Assembly (NCBI RefSeq): GCF_011075055.1
Contig: NC_058150.1
Location: 3,100,001-3,164,000, forward strand
Direction: 5' to 3'
Origin: Mangifera indica
Taxonomy: Eukaryota > Streptophyta > Magnoliopsida > Sapindales > Anacardiaceae
Length of the DNA: 64,000 nucleotides
In this document: positions 34,628 through 54,400 of the stretch, piece after piece
Layout of the letters: each line of letters begins with the position of its first letter
Numbering within the stretch: the stretch's first letter is position 1
Made by a program: the position numbers and the translations under genes
Notes under the pieces: generated by a model
Seen by the model: the letters and a program-made list of their open reading frames with translations, nothing else
What the model was told of the DNA's origin: nothing
Database searches by the model: none

Positions 34628-35349
34628 GTCAGCTTCTTGACAAATCGGGAAGGAATCTATATCTACCTTTCACTTCTGATTAGTGGCAGCATGAAGTTTT
34701 ACGGAAAAATCTCTGGTGAAGCCGGTTTTTGGAGTATGCAATGCAAGCGTTTTCAAGGAGATGAAACTATCAGGTATGTCTCATGTTTGGCAAGTCTTAT
34801 TGTATGATTTAATGATACAATAAATACTTTGTTTAAAATTTTAATAAAATTGATGTACTTGCCATATGATGCAGCATAATTGCATATCGCAATAATACTA
34901 CAGTGATACTCATACAATATAAAACTATTCAACCTAAATTTTAATGAGCTCTATCTTATATCTCTAATTTCCTAAGAAGGCAAGCAGAAAGATAAATCAC
35001 TTATTGTTAATTCTCATAATACTTCTTTCAAAATTCAAAAAGCATTTGTTGTTCTTGTATTAGCAAATAAAGGCTGAATAATGACTTCTTATGATCCAGG
35101 CAGTGAATCACTAAATGGTAACTCTGTAGGGATAACTAAATGCAATAGTTCACAACTATAACTAAAGCAAGCCCTCTGTATCATACCTTTTACACAAATG
35201 AGAATTCGGTGAACTTACTCCTACATCCATACAACAATCTAAGGAGTAGTAATTACTATCTCTACATCTACACATGCATCAGCACTTATGTATAGTAAAT
35301 GGTAGTTCTGTGAATCGAAAAACTAAATATTATGCTTTCATGGTCAAAT
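34628..35349. other. Spacer between USP hairpin 2 and the PWWP gene
   Basis: 34628-34770 is open on the + strand (SMKFYGKISGEAGFWSMQ…) and ends at a donor-like CAGGTATG, so it may be an exon relic; I do not recognise it. 34990-35110 is duplicated at 28.2 kb. The remainder is probably the PWWP 3' UTR (minus strand). Confidence 0.45.
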
Positions 35350-38292
35350 CTAAGATGGTGCAGAACTAACCACGGCTTTTACCTTTTCCAAGAGGCCATT
35401 TACCTCGCCCTCTAATTTGGATTTCAAGTCAGGTGTCATCTTTCCAGCTGATTTCTCCAGCACTGAAGCGATCATCTCCAGTTTCTGTCTTACATAGTTG
35501 AATGGTGAGGACTCATCAACAGTTGATTTAGAAGCAGATTTCTTTTCCGGTGTTTTACTCTCACTAGCTGAAATAGATTTTGCATTTGATATCTCCTTAC
35601 GTTTCCGCATCTTGGATGGAGAGGAGCAATGCTGAAGCCTGAATTTGACATTAGAGTTTCCAAAGGGCCTGCTGATCTCAGAACTTTTTAAGGCTTCTTC
35701 TGCATCGGAGCTTCTTAGAAAAACAATCTGGGCTCCGAAATTGTTATAGAACATGTCTGTTTCTTCTTCATTCAGAGATCCAAACTTGCTATACATTTTG
35801 ATAAGATCATCTTTAGAAGGCAGCTCAGATCCTGGGCCAAATGTCACAGAGAGTGATGCAGGTGAGGCTTTCCCACCTGATTTCTTCTCATTGGCATTTT
35901 TATTTTGTGTTGGTTCCTCATCAGTTTCTTTATCGTCCCTCTTCTTATCCTCTACTCTTGCAGCTTGCTTTGGTTTAGATGATTTTGCTTTACCATCAAT
36001 TTCCCCTTCTCTTGTCTTTACTGGAGGTGCCGCTGCAGAGTGCTTGAGTTTCAATGTATCCAATTTTTCATCTTCATTCTCCTTGAGTTTTTTTCGCCGA
36101 GTTGTCTGTTCCGGGGGCTTTTGATTGGTTTGATTCTGATGGTTTGCTGAAGAACTGGGTTCACGTTCTAGTGTCTTTCTCTTTCTACGAGGCTGACTTT
36201 TGTTGTAAATTTGGTAGTTGGATCCATTGCAATAGACTGAGCTTCTAAATGCGTAAAGAAACTCCCCAATCACATCAAGAGAATGATTATTCTTTAAAGA
36301 ACTTAGATCAACTGCAATTGAGCGGATTCCAGATATGATTTTTTTAGAGGATACCTTAACTTTCTTTGCATCAATGTTTGTGTTGTGATCTAGTTGTACT
36401 GTTTCAGGACTTAGGGCATCAGATGTCTGATGCCCTACACCAACATCTTTAGAGTCCTTCTTCTGTACCACCTGATCACTACACAAATTAATTGGAGGAG
36501 ACCCAGACTCAATAACACTGTCAGAAGCCTTTGTCATCTCCAGTGCCACTTGAGCTTCACTAGAAATTTTCAAATATTCGGCTATCATGTCTCTTTTGTT
36601 TTGCCTCCTATCTGTATTAATGTAAGGAGGTGACAGGTACTTGCTCTTCTTCCTTTCCCTTGACAGGAAGCCCTTCTCATTGTGGTCTTTGGACTCACCA
36701 TCATCTTTTTGAATCATCTTCCTTTCTCTAGAAATAGGGCTGGCATTCCTTCCTTCTTTGCTCCCACCAGCATCATTTTCAGTGCTTGAGCCTTTACTCT
36801 TCCTCTTCTCCCTTGACAGATGAACCTTTTGAATTTCTTCCTCTGGCGTGACACCATCCCTTTCTTCACCATCGATTTCACTCACAGTAACTTGCGTAGT
36901 TTCTAAAAGCTTAGTCACTTTCCTTCTCTTTGGTTTAGAACTTGAACTACTCCCAACATTGGCTTCATCGTTGCCTTTCCTCTTCCTCCTTCCAGATGAC
37001 GTTACCTGATTTCCTGAGCCAGTTCTCTCTTTCCCTGAATCCTCCCCCACATTTTTGGCTTGCTCATCCACATCTCCTTCCATAATTTCAGCAATGCTTT
37101 TCTGTTTTCTTCTGTGGTATTGCCCATTCTCTGGAGCCTCTAGGCACTTCTTCAGCAAGGACAAATTGATTTCTTCTTCCACAGGGCCTTTGCTAGGGAC
37201 TTCTGTCATGTCCTTGACGTGAACTATGTCCAACACTCCATTTTGATTGTTGTCTTCGAGCCCTGGAATTGGCTGCGGTTCATGGTATAAAGCGAGCTGA
37301 TACCCCCCTTTGGTATGATAAAAAGCCGAAAGCCAGCACTTTAACTCTGTGAACTCAAGCATATTAGTCATAGAAACAACTTGGGCAACACGTTTTAGTT
37401 CAGTAAGGCATTCTGATGGTCCAAAAAGATAGGTCCAAAGTTTTGAAATTCCACATTCAGGCACAAAAGCTCCTTGCTTAATCCCACTATTTGTGGTCAA
37501 CGGTCGTTCAAGTCTAACCAAACTTGCTTTTGGTATACAAGAACAGGTCATCTTCAATTCCATAAGTCTACCAATCTCATCCACCGCTTTCTGAACAGCA
37601 CTGGCAAAGTTCTTTGATGTACTCTGCTTTGACATCTCCTCAAAATTCTCCACAAAAGGCTTCAACTGATATGGATGACACCAAGCAAAAGTTCCATCGA
37701 AGTATGCCACAAGAAGACTATCCCTTTTCCTTACCTTCAATGCATAATCTGAAGCATAGGAAGAATCATAAATTTGTCCTGGCCACCATGGATGACTCTT
37801 AATCTTGCCCCAAACAAAATCACCCACACAAAACTCATACTCTCCATTACTGAAACCCTCATCCTCATCGTTGCTGTCATTCAACTCATGAGGATTTTGC
37901 CTATTTCCCTCCCTCTCACTGAAATCCCTAATTTCTTTTGCATCCAGTTTCCCCATTTCAGTACTAATATCAGCAAGAAGTGAAACACCATCATCATCTT
38001 CATCACCACTGCCAATACCATCGCCAGCCATTTCTTCCACACCCTCACTATCACTTCCATTTTTAGCTTTGACTTCAGTATCAATGACCTCGCTTTTAAC
38101 TACTGTAACAACTTCATCCAAATTGCCGCCACATAAATCTTTGTTCCCATTTGTAGAGACCCTAACCCCCTTATCTCTGCTATTTTCAGCTGAACCCACA
38201 CCATCCATCAACATGGAAAACTTCGAGCCTTGATTTAAACTTCTAACAACAGGGCTCTTTGATTTCATTCCGTCCAGCACATTTTCTTTCAT
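35350..38292 (-). CDS. PWWP-domain chromatin protein, PDP1-like, about 980 aa
   Basis: One uninterrupted coding exon on the minus strand. The frame stays open for 35 codons upstream, but I start at MKENVLDGMKSKSP (38292) because the upstream residues read like intron or leader. An acidic N-terminus is followed by the PWWP domain (about residues 150-240: FCVGDFVWGKIKSHPWWPGQ and LVAYFDGTFAWCHPYQL, the aromatic-cage fold that binds methylated histone tails). A long Lys/Arg/Ser/Glu-rich disordered middle with several SREK/RKRK basic patches (nuclear) follows, then a C-terminal RRM-like block (LPSKDDLIKMYSKFG…IVFLRSS). In Arabidopsis such PDP proteins act with PRC2-linked factors to control H3K27 methylation and flowering; that role is inferred here. 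A donor-like site at 38582 on the minus strand suggests a 5' UTR intron. Pieces of this gene are scattered in the USP cluster. Confidence 0.92.
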   Translation of the reverse strand: MKENVLDGMKSKSPVVRSLNQGSKFSMLMDGVGSAENSRDKGVRVSTNGNKDLCGGNLDEVVTVVKSEVIDTEVKAKNGSDSEGVEEMAGDGIGSGDEDDDGVSLLADISTEMGKLDAKEIRDFSEREGNRQNPHELNDSNDEDEGFSNGEYEFCVGDFVWGKIKSHPWWPGQIYDSSYASDYALKVRKRDSLLVAYFDGTFAWCHPYQLKPFVENFEEMSKQSTSKNFASAVQKAVDEIGRLMELKMTCSCIPKASLVRLERPLTTNSGIKQGAFVPECGISKLWTYLFGPSECLTELKRVAQVVSMTNMLEFTELKCWLSAFYHTKGGYQLALYHEPQPIPGLEDNNQNGVLDIVHVKDMTEVPSKGPVEEEINLSLLKKCLEAPENGQYHRRKQKSIAEIMEGDVDEQAKNVGEDSGKERTGSGNQVTSSGRRKRKGNDEANVGSSSSSKPKRRKVTKLLETTQVTVSEIDGEERDGVTPEEEIQKVHLSREKRKSKGSSTENDAGGSKEGRNASPISRERKMIQKDDGESKDHNEKGFLSRERKKSKYLSPPYINTDRRQNKRDMIAEYLKISSEAQVALEMTKASDSVIESGSPPINLCSDQVVQKKDSKDVGVGHQTSDALSPETVQLDHNTNIDAKKVKVSSKKIISGIRSIAVDLSSLKNNHSLDVIGEFLYAFRSSVYCNGSNYQIYNKSQPRRKRKTLEREPSSSANHQNQTNQKPPEQTTRRKKLKENEDEKLDTLKLKHSAAAPPVKTREGEIDGKAKSSKPKQAARVEDKKRDDKETDEEPTQNKNANEKKSGGKASPASLSVTFGPGSELPSKDDLIKMYSKFGSLNEEETDMFYNNFGAQIVFLRSSDAEEALKSSEISRPFGNSNVKFRLQHCSSPSKMRKRKEISNAKSISASESKTPEKKSASKSTVDESSPFNYVRQKLEMIASVLEKSAGKMTPDLKSKLEGEVNGLLEKVKAVVSSAPS

Positions 38293-39354
38293 TTTTTCAG
38301 AGAAAAAAAACCCTGAGACTTCCTCAAGAAAATCAGCCTCCCACGTAAAAAAACTTAGCTTTGAACTGAAGCATTCAATTTTACAAGAAAGAAGCAAAAC
38401 GGAACGTTAAAACCAACACACAGAATCTAGGGTTTTCCTTTAGTACTGAACTAAATAAAACCCACTTCACATGCATTAAAAAAATTCCCAGCAATCAAAA
38501 GCTCAAAACTTTTTAGCTATTTACATACAAACACAGCAATAACAGTATGAAAATCTTTTAAGCCAAAAAAGAAAAATCTACCTGATCAAGAAGATGAGAG
38601 CTTTCGAGCTTGAACTGCTAAAAAGTAATATTTCCTCTCTATACCATTTTAGTAGATACGAAGAGAGAGAGGAATTGAATTCCGGAACCAGATACAGAGG
38701 AGCGAAAAAGTTGTAGAAATGGATATGGAAACTCTGTAGTGTCAAAACAAAATTCCAAAGATTAAAAAAAATGTTGCAAGAATTAGGGTTCAGGTGAGGC
38801 GGTTATTATTACAATTTTTATTTATTTATTTTATGATAAGTGTCTGAAGGTGAAAGGTCAGATCCACGTGCGCGGGTGGATTTTTATTTTACACTCGCGC
38901 TCTATTTGACCGCCCTGCGATTTTAAATTGTTAAATACTGAAAAGAGAATTTGGAAATTTAATATAAGGCCGCATGCATGTCCCACCCAAACTTTGATGA
39001 AACAACTTTCTTACTCTTTAAATATGAAAATTTCATTTTATCCACCTCCATCAACTTCGTCTTCGTCACCACCATCATCATCACTATTGCATCCCTCATA
39101 ACCACAATCATCTTCACCATCTCAATCCTCTCCATCACTAGCAAGAACTTTAATCTGGCTTGGCTAGATGTTGCCCGCAAATCTTGTTTGTTGGCAACTT
39201 TTTGGTCGGTTCAAAGATAATGGTCTCTGTAACCTCCATCCTTTTTGCCATCAACAATAACTTTTATCTGGTTTGGCTATACGTTATAAAAAAACTGTGT
39301 TTGAGACAACTTTTTGGTGGGTTGTCTTTGTCATCTTTACCCTCTCTTCTACAA

Positions 39355-39735
39355 CAACTTATTATAATTTTTATTATTCTTATTAAGGTTAGATTCAAAT
39401 TGAATCCGTTTAAACTCAAATTTAAATTTGGCTTGAACGAGCTTGAAATCAGCCAATCTTAAGTCAGTTCGAGCTAATATTTTTGAGCTCAAGCTTGTTT
39501 GTCAAAGTTTATAAATTAAAAATTTTGATACAAAACGACATCGTTTTAATTAATATATATTAAAACGACGTCGTTTTAATAACGAATTAATTAAAAATTT
39601 GAATTCGAAACGTATCGAATCAAACTCAAACCGAGTAGAGTTCAAACATAACGAACTCAACGAGTCAAAGCTTAAGTTCTATTATTATGTCGAGTCGAGC
39701 TCAAACTTGATTCGACTCAAATTTAACCCTAATTC
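39355..39735. repeat. Foldback repeat rich in GAGCTCAAGCTTG motifs
   Basis: The left part (GGTTAGATTCAAATTGAATC…) is roughly inverted by the right part (…TTGATTCGACTCAAATTTAACC). The centre holds two AAAACGACRTCGTTTTAAT palindromes at about 39532-39582. A related block lies at 53.82-54.26 kb. Confidence 0.55.
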
Positions 39736-39744
39736 TTATTAATT

Positions 39745-39905
39745 TAAGTATTATTATATGTAAAAATTTATTCATACAATCTGATAAGATAACATTTAAT
39801 TGAATGATTTTAAAATAAAAAAATAATTATATCATTCAACCACAAATTATCATTTTAATTTATATAGATAAATTTATATAATTTAATGGTATATATAATT
39901 TTACT
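39745..39905. mobile_element. AT-rich palindromic MITE-like element, family A, copy 4
   Basis: Shares TTGAATGATTTTAAAAT with the 10.6 kb copy. Its arms TTATTCATACAATCTGATAA and TTATATAGATAAATTTATA are approximately inverted. Confidence 0.5.
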
Positions 39906-40805
39906 TTATTAACTTATATTTTTCTTATTTTTGCAATAACGATCAGCAAGACACAAGAAATTAATCGAGCTTTCTCTCGCTCATCCAAGTCAATCTCCAC
40001 CTAACAGTGACACCTTAAATAGGGATGAGAATGTCGTATGCAAGATTTAGTAATTAATCGAGCTTCCTCTTACTCATCCTTTTCCGATATTAAGTTTTGA
40101 AGCAAGGTGCCAAAGAAGGAGAAAAGGTTAGTCAACATTCAACTTTTTTTCCAACATCTATCTTTTTGTTCATCAAGCCGAATTTCTTTCATGGGCAAAT
40201 TCAAAGGCTAAAGGCTAGGGTACTTGCCGCAAGACCTACGTATAACTTGGCATTTGAATTTCAACCTGAGCTATGACTTAAACTTCGATCTGGCTGCTTC
40301 CTATGTTAGACCAAGGAATCAGAAAACGTTGTTGCTTTGAAAGCCATTTTTCAGGAGATGTATCAGATCCTTGAAGCACTAGGGAGTTGAAACCTAGAGC
40401 CAACACTAAAATGGGTTGCTGCAAATTCTGATAAGCTTAAAAGAAATGGGTTAGACTTTCAACTTAAACTTCACATCTTGAATTGGATTGGGCGGTAACT
40501 GAGTTTTTGAAATTGATTTAAATTGCGGGAGTGATGAAGGCAGTGACAGTGTTACTGGTGGTCGTTCACAAAACAAGATTTTCAATTTACTAGTAAATGC
40601 AAAATCTAAACGCAGCGTTTTGTTAATACAACATATACGCCTGACGGCTGACGCCTCACCTCAGCCGCCGCAGGCAACTCATTCAAGCAATTTAACGAAC
40701 ACAAAGAGTGCAGTCGCAATAGCCAGAAAAATGAATAAGATTTCCCTGATAACCATGCGAAACTAAATGAAAACTACCATCGGAAAATTCCCCCAAAAAG
40801 GGTCT

Positions 40806-41378
40806 TTAGACAATTGCAACCTTAGCTCCAGCGTCTTCAAGCTGTTTCTTAGCCTCTTCAGCTTCGTCTTTCGACACCCCTTCTTTAAACTTCTTCGGCA
40901 ACCCTTCAATCAGGTCTTTCGCCTCTTTCAAAGCCAAGCTAGTCAGTGCTCTCACAGCTTTAATCACCGCAATTCTCATATTGCTCGGGACATTCTCAAT
41001 GACAACATCGAACTCCGTCTTCTCCTCCACAGCAGCCGGCGCATCTCCTGCACCGCCGGCCCCTGGAGCGGCGGCAACTGCCGCGGGAGCAAAGGCGGCA
41101 GCAGAGACTCCGAGCTTTTCCTGAAGGTAGTCCACCAGAATGCGGGCTTCCTCGAGAGTCAAGGAGGAAATCTCGGTTCCGAGTTTTTCGATCTTTTCAG
41201 GGGCTTCGACGGCGGCGAGAGGACGTAGGTGGAAGCTGCGGTGGGTGAGGTTAGAAAGATGGGGGTAGGAAGGGAATTTGAGAAATTGTTTGGGGTGAGA
41301 AGAGGGAAAAGATGAGTTTGAGGGAGAAGGGTGAGGACGAAGTGTGAATCTTGTTGTTGCTGAGAGAGTTGTCGCCAT
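40806..41378 (-). CDS. RPL12: Chloroplast 50S ribosomal protein bL12c, 190 aa
   Basis: Intronless gene on the minus strand. Residues 1-54 are a Ser/Thr/Pro/His-rich chloroplast transit peptide; the mature protein probably starts near [13 protein letters not shown]. The N-terminal dimerisation domain (about 58-92), an Ala/Gly/Pro-rich flexible hinge (93-117, [19 protein letters not shown]) and the C-terminal domain (119-190, [12 protein letters not shown]…[18 protein letters not shown]…[14 protein letters not shown]) are all present in the usual order and length. L12 dimers form the ribosomal stalk that recruits and stimulates the translation GTPases. The Lys/Glu-rich factor-binding helices are intact. 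The nearest neighbour is a tRNA gene 177 bp upstream on the same strand; this is probably chance. Confidence 0.97.
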   Translation of the reverse strand: MATTLSATTRFTLRPHPSPSNSSFPSSHPKQFLKFPSYPHLSNLTHRSFHLRPLAAVEAPEKIEKLGTEISSLTLEEARILVDYLQEKLGVSAAAFAPAAVAAAPGAGGAGDAPAAVEEKTEFDVVIENVPSNMRIAVIKAVRALTSLALKEAKDLIEGLPKKFKEGVSKDEAEEAKKQLEDAGAKVAIV

Positions 41379-41555
41379 TTTTGAGGATTTGGTTTGGGGG
41401 TTTTTCGTTTTGCGTCGAAAATGGAATTTGGCTGACAGAGCTAAACATAAAACAAAAGATAAGGGGTAGAGACATAAAGTTTATGTGTTAACTGACGATA
41501 TTGCCCTTGTTGAAGGCCCCTGAGCAAGTGGGGACAGCAGCAAAAACAATTTTGA

Positions 41556-41627
41556 GGGGCATTCCGAGAATCGAACTCGGGACCTCTCGCACCCAAAGCG
41601 AGAATCATACCACTAGACCAAATGCCC
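41556..41627 (-). tRNA. tRNA-Pro (UGG)
   Basis: 72 nt cloverleaf on the minus strand without an intron. Acceptor stem GGGCATT/AATGCCC, D-arm with GTCTAGTGGTATGAT (A box), anticodon stem CTCGC/GCGAG enclosing the loop TTTGGGT with anticodon TGG, and T-arm GGTTCGATTC-like (CGAGTTCGATTCTCG, B box). It reads as a nuclear cytosolic tRNA; no CCA is encoded. Confidence 0.95.
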
Positions 41628-42517
41628 ACCCTGGTTCCTGTGAAAGCTTTGTGATAATTCTATTTTTAATAGGGACACCGTACCTCTGCTTCATTAATTT
41701 ATTATGTAAGTCTCGAAATATTTCGGATTAAATACGATAATATTTTAGTTATATATAATTATCATTGACATCAAAATCATCTATGCTACCAAGAAACCTC
41801 CAATTTATGAACAGTTAGTTATCCCGCATTAATCCCTTACGATTGTTTGGTTCTAAGACTAAAAGATTTTTTGATTCAATGTGATTGTCACTTTTTAGCT
41901 TAGATTATTTGAATAATTTTGATTTGTTATAATTTTATCTTCTCTTATCAATTTATTAATACAAAAATACTTTTAATTTTAAATTAATATAACAAATATC
42001 GTTAAAAAAATTTAAATAATTATATTCTCAATATTTAAAATTAAAATATTTTAATATTATTTTATTATATCAAACTATACATAATAATTATTAATTATTT
42101 ATATCAAATAATTTTTTAAATAATTTATGGTTAAGATCACACATATTCAGTAAAAATCTTTGTAATGGGATACAACTCCAGAAATCTTCACCAAATTTTT
42201 AGCAAAAAATACAGGTTAATTTTTTGTTGAATTATAAACAAAACAATGTTAAAAAACAAAATGTCTCTTTAGCATCTCTTCCTGTCGACAATAAAACATG
42301 TAACGATCCCAGAGCTTTTGTTAGATAATGTAACAACAGTTCCCTTAAATTATCAACAACGCTAAGATTCTCAATTCTGTATACAATATACCTTGGTATA
42401 AGATCAGACATATCCCAAATCCTACTTCTATCAATGCTACAACATGAATATTACAGAAGTAAACCGGAAGACATCAATGACCTCCACTTTCCAGCTGTCA
42501 TCCCCTTAAGTATTCTC
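41628..42517. other. Spacer between tRNA-Pro and MDAR4
   Basis: 41840-42130 looks like a family C MITE (TTGTTTGGTTCTAAGACTAA at the left, AT-rich interior). 42240-42517 is probably the MDAR4 3' UTR. No gene. Confidence 0.5.
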
Positions 42518-51420
<8,903 letters not shown>

Positions 51421-53012
51421 TCATTGATCAGCATTAAGTAACCAGAGATCCTCCATGCTCCAATAGTTTTCATTCGCTTCAGCAGGCAAAGGCGCCATTG
51501 GGAAAGCCTGATGGTCCTGCATATTTGGAGGATACGAAGGAGGAGAATAAACTTCCGTTGTGTGTAAAATTTGGCTTAAACTTGCCTGCTCATTTGCCTC
51601 AGAACTTTGTGCAGAAAACGTCTCAGCTTGTTTAATATGCTTCTGGATTCTTGTTCTCCAGAAATTCTTTATCTCATTGTCTGTTCTTCCAGGTAGATGC
51701 TTCGCAATCTTTGACCACCTATATAAAAATCAACTGGTAAAGGGATTTTTTATAGCATAATTTTCGATTAAACTTGCTAAACATGGCAAAAGAATGATAC
51801 ATTAGCAATCTATTTGTTTGTTTTTAATTTATATATATAATCGACTGATCGATTATACCCAAATTGTTTTGAACAGAAAAGTTGTCGTAAGCACAAATAT
51901 CTTCCCGAGACTGGGCCAACCTTGCTCTGAAGAAGCCGAGCAATATGGTTTATGTCTACTTCAAACTAAAGTAAGGGCCTTCCTCTTCGACATGTGATCT
52001 ATTTTAAATAGTTTCACCTCAAAATAGAAAGTTTATCACCAATCTACTTTGGTGGCTAGCTGTAATATTAGGTATCCAAAACATTCGAATCCATCCAAAA
52101 TTATGAAAATTTTTACCATATTTTTGCATTATATTAATTTGATATACTTTAAAATATGTATTTATATGATATATTACAAAATACTAACACCACCGAAATG
52201 ACTAAGTGACTGAGGCTGAAAGAAAAAGCATTTCACTTTTAAGGGAAATATTTCGAAATCGTTATTGTGTTGTATATATTTTATATATGAATATATATTG
52301 GGAATCATAATGAACCTATTATTCAAAATAATCAAAAGAGAACCGGAGATATTTTTGTAGCAATTAATATTCGTGAAAAAAATGTGTTTTGGACGGATTA
52401 TTTCTGACCTTAGGTTTCAAAATCGCCCATGTGTTTAATAATGGCCGATTTCTGTGGCTAGGTTTGATTAACACAAATTCCTTCTCTCTTTTTGATGGAC
52501 GACACAAAGGATGTACAAATAGGGACTCTGAGAGGTTTACTTTTAAATCGAAATGACACAGAAAAACTAAGACTAACGCTGAAATTATTTCAAAACACAC
52601 TGACCTGTTTCCCCACTTAGCATGAAGTTCCATTATCAAGAGCTGTTCCTCTGGTGTGATATTTCCTCTCTTCACATCCGGCCGAAGATAATTCAGCCAC
52701 CGGAGACGGCAGCTCTTTCCTGTACGTTTCAGGCCTGCAGACAAGGTAATCGAAAGAAAATAGTCTCTTGATAATAGCAATTAGGGTAACTAAAAACAAA
52801 AAAAAAAATCTTTTCAATAATTTCTTGCATTATAAGCTTTCCAAGTTTTAAATTGGCTGTGAAAAAAACAGGTTACCGGCTGCTTTAGCAAGAGAGTTCC
52901 ACACGCCTTCCCCATGGTTGGCTATATAATTGATCAGAATCAAGTCTTCTTCCATGGTCCACGGCCCTTTTCTCACTTCAACATCCTGAGAGTTGCAGGG
53001 TGATTTATCCAT
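51421..53012 (-). CDS. R2R3-MYB transcription factor, subgroup 19 (MYB21/MYB24-like), 187 aa
   Basis: Three exons on the minus strand: 53012-52877, 52734-52605 and 51718-51421 (564 nt). R2 (about residues 14-64) has Trp18, Trp38 and Trp58. R3 (about 68-115) has Ile71, Trp90 and Trp109, the normal plant R2R3 spacing, with introns at the two standard positions. The C-terminus carries NYWSMEDLW (173-181), the subgroup 19 activation motif of Arabidopsis MYB21, MYB24 and MYB57, and of MYB305/340 in other species. Those factors act in the nucleus downstream of jasmonate, with JAZ and bHLH partners, in petal and stamen maturation, nectary and scent. The protein is shorter than MYB21 because its region between R3 and the motif is compact. 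A long GA repeat lies in the presumed leader. Confidence 0.95.
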
Positions 53013-53059
53013 GCTTTTCTTTCTTCTTTTTCAGAGAGAAATTAAGAAAGAGACAAAGA

Positions 53060-53060
<1 letters not shown>

Positions 53061-53092
<32 letters not shown>
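53061..53092. repeat. (GA)n tract in the presumed MYB 5' leader
   Basis: An uninterrupted AG repeat of about 30 bases lies some 50 bases upstream of the MYB start codon (reads as CT on the coding strand). In plants such GA/CT tracts near starts can bind BPC/GAGA factors; function here is unproven. Confidence 0.8.
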
Positions 53093-53097
<5 letters not shown>

Positions 53098-53814
53098 AGG
53101 ATAATGAGAAAATAGGGTACCTCCAGCATTTATAGAGAGAGTGTAAGATGATTCTAAACACTAATTAACAGGTTTTTAATGATAAATAGTCTTTTTTTTT
53201 TTTAATAACGGTATCATCCATATTTATTAGACAGATAAATTTAGAGTATAGTAACTAAACCCATATCTATTATATCAGATAAGTCAAAGTTTTATAAATA
53301 CATCAAAAATTCGAATTTAAACCTTCACCAACAATTTTGTATATTTGCATGACATTATTTTCACATATAATTTATTAGGGTAAATAACTTAATACCAATC
53401 CATCTATATATGCCTTTTTCTTTACGTCCCACGCAACACAAACACATGCAGTTATAGATATAAATACAATAATGTTTTAAAGTAAAAAAGAAATATTAAA
53501 ACCAAAAATTAAAATATATAAAAGAAAAAGGGAAAGATGAACATGTTTACATACTTTTGAGCTCAGAATAACTTCATAAAATGCAGGTAGGTTTCACAAT
53601 AATCATATATTAAAGTAAAAATATTATATTGATTAAAAAATGTGTGGATTGTAATAATAAAGAAAAAGACAAATTTCAAGCGTAAACTTAGAATAGAAGC
53701 CAAGGAAAATGACTTTTGACGATGATCCTGAAAGCGAGTTGACATTTAACTTGATGGCATAAAAATGATATATCTATCATAATAAATATTATTAGTAATG
53801 TTATGTGAAAATAA

Positions 53815-54265
53815 AGCTTGGATATAATTTGAGTCAAACTGAGCCCAAATAAGAATTAGCTTATTTTTTGCTCATTTTTTGTGAGCCGACGCTCAAACTC
53901 AAGCTCATCGAGTTTGCTGAACACGTGTTTGTGTTTGACTGGCTTCGTAATTTTAGTATTCGTAATTGATTCACACTTAACTCGAGTTCGTGTGTTCTAA
54001 ATTGGGCTTACTCTGATTGGCTTTAGACTCACATCTCAAGCTCGGTTGTACGACATCATTTCAGTGTTTATTTATTAACAAAACTGAGTTATGCAAGCCA
54101 AGGAAGACACTTGTTCAAGTTTGGGTTTGAGCTCGTTTTTTTTCATACTCCCAAACTTGAATTTGGGCTCAGACTTGTTATCTAATGTTTGGTTAGACTC
54201 ATTCTAACAAAACTTATTTTGAGCCAGAATAAGCTCGTTTCAAATTCAACGTTAGTTTTGAGTTT
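53815..54265. repeat. GAGCTC/CAAGCTC-rich dispersed repeat
   Basis: Many short CTCAAACTCAAGCTC/GAGTTTGAGCTCG-like blocks in both orientations, with a CGACATCATTT core near 54050. Resembles 39355-39735 and, more weakly, 26.63-26.80 kb. Confidence 0.5.
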
Positions 54266-54400
54266 ATATTTAAATATATAAATAATATGTCATCATTTGA
54301 TTGAATGATATTTTATTTTTAATTCAAAATTATTTAGTTATATGATAATAAATTATCAAATTATATACTTAAAAATATGTACATATGTTTTATTAATAAA
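54250..54400. mobile_element. AT-rich palindromic MITE-like element, family A, copy 5
   Basis: TATATTTAAATATATAAATAATATGTCATCA on the left mirrors the right arm (…TGATAATAAATTATCAAATTATATAC). The shared centre is GATTGAATGATATTTTATTTTTAATT. Confidence 0.55.

Larger units (their letters stand above)
38293..40805. other. Spacer between PWWP gene and RPL12
   Basis: 38293-38720 is probably the leader and leader intron of the PWWP gene. 38810-40800 contains repeats only: a GAGCTCAAGCTTG-rich foldback (39355-39735) and a family A MITE (39745-39905). No gene supported. Confidence 0.6.

Noticed and set aside
35753..36124. 123-codon open frame on the + strand opposite the PWWP gene
   Set aside because: Low-complexity Ser/Leu/Phe composition typical of the antisense of a Lys/Glu/Ser-rich coding region; no start context or homology.
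38293..38397. N-terminal extension of the PWWP protein (35 extra residues)
   Set aside because: In frame but hydrophobic and unlike the family; a leader intron probably covers it, so the later Met was preferred.
39160..39462. 100-codon + strand frame near 39.2 kb
   Set aside because: Leu/Phe/Ile-rich translation of a low-complexity region that runs into a foldback repeat.
40767..41228. 153-codon + strand frame opposite RPL12
   Set aside because: Antisense shadow of the bL12 coding region.
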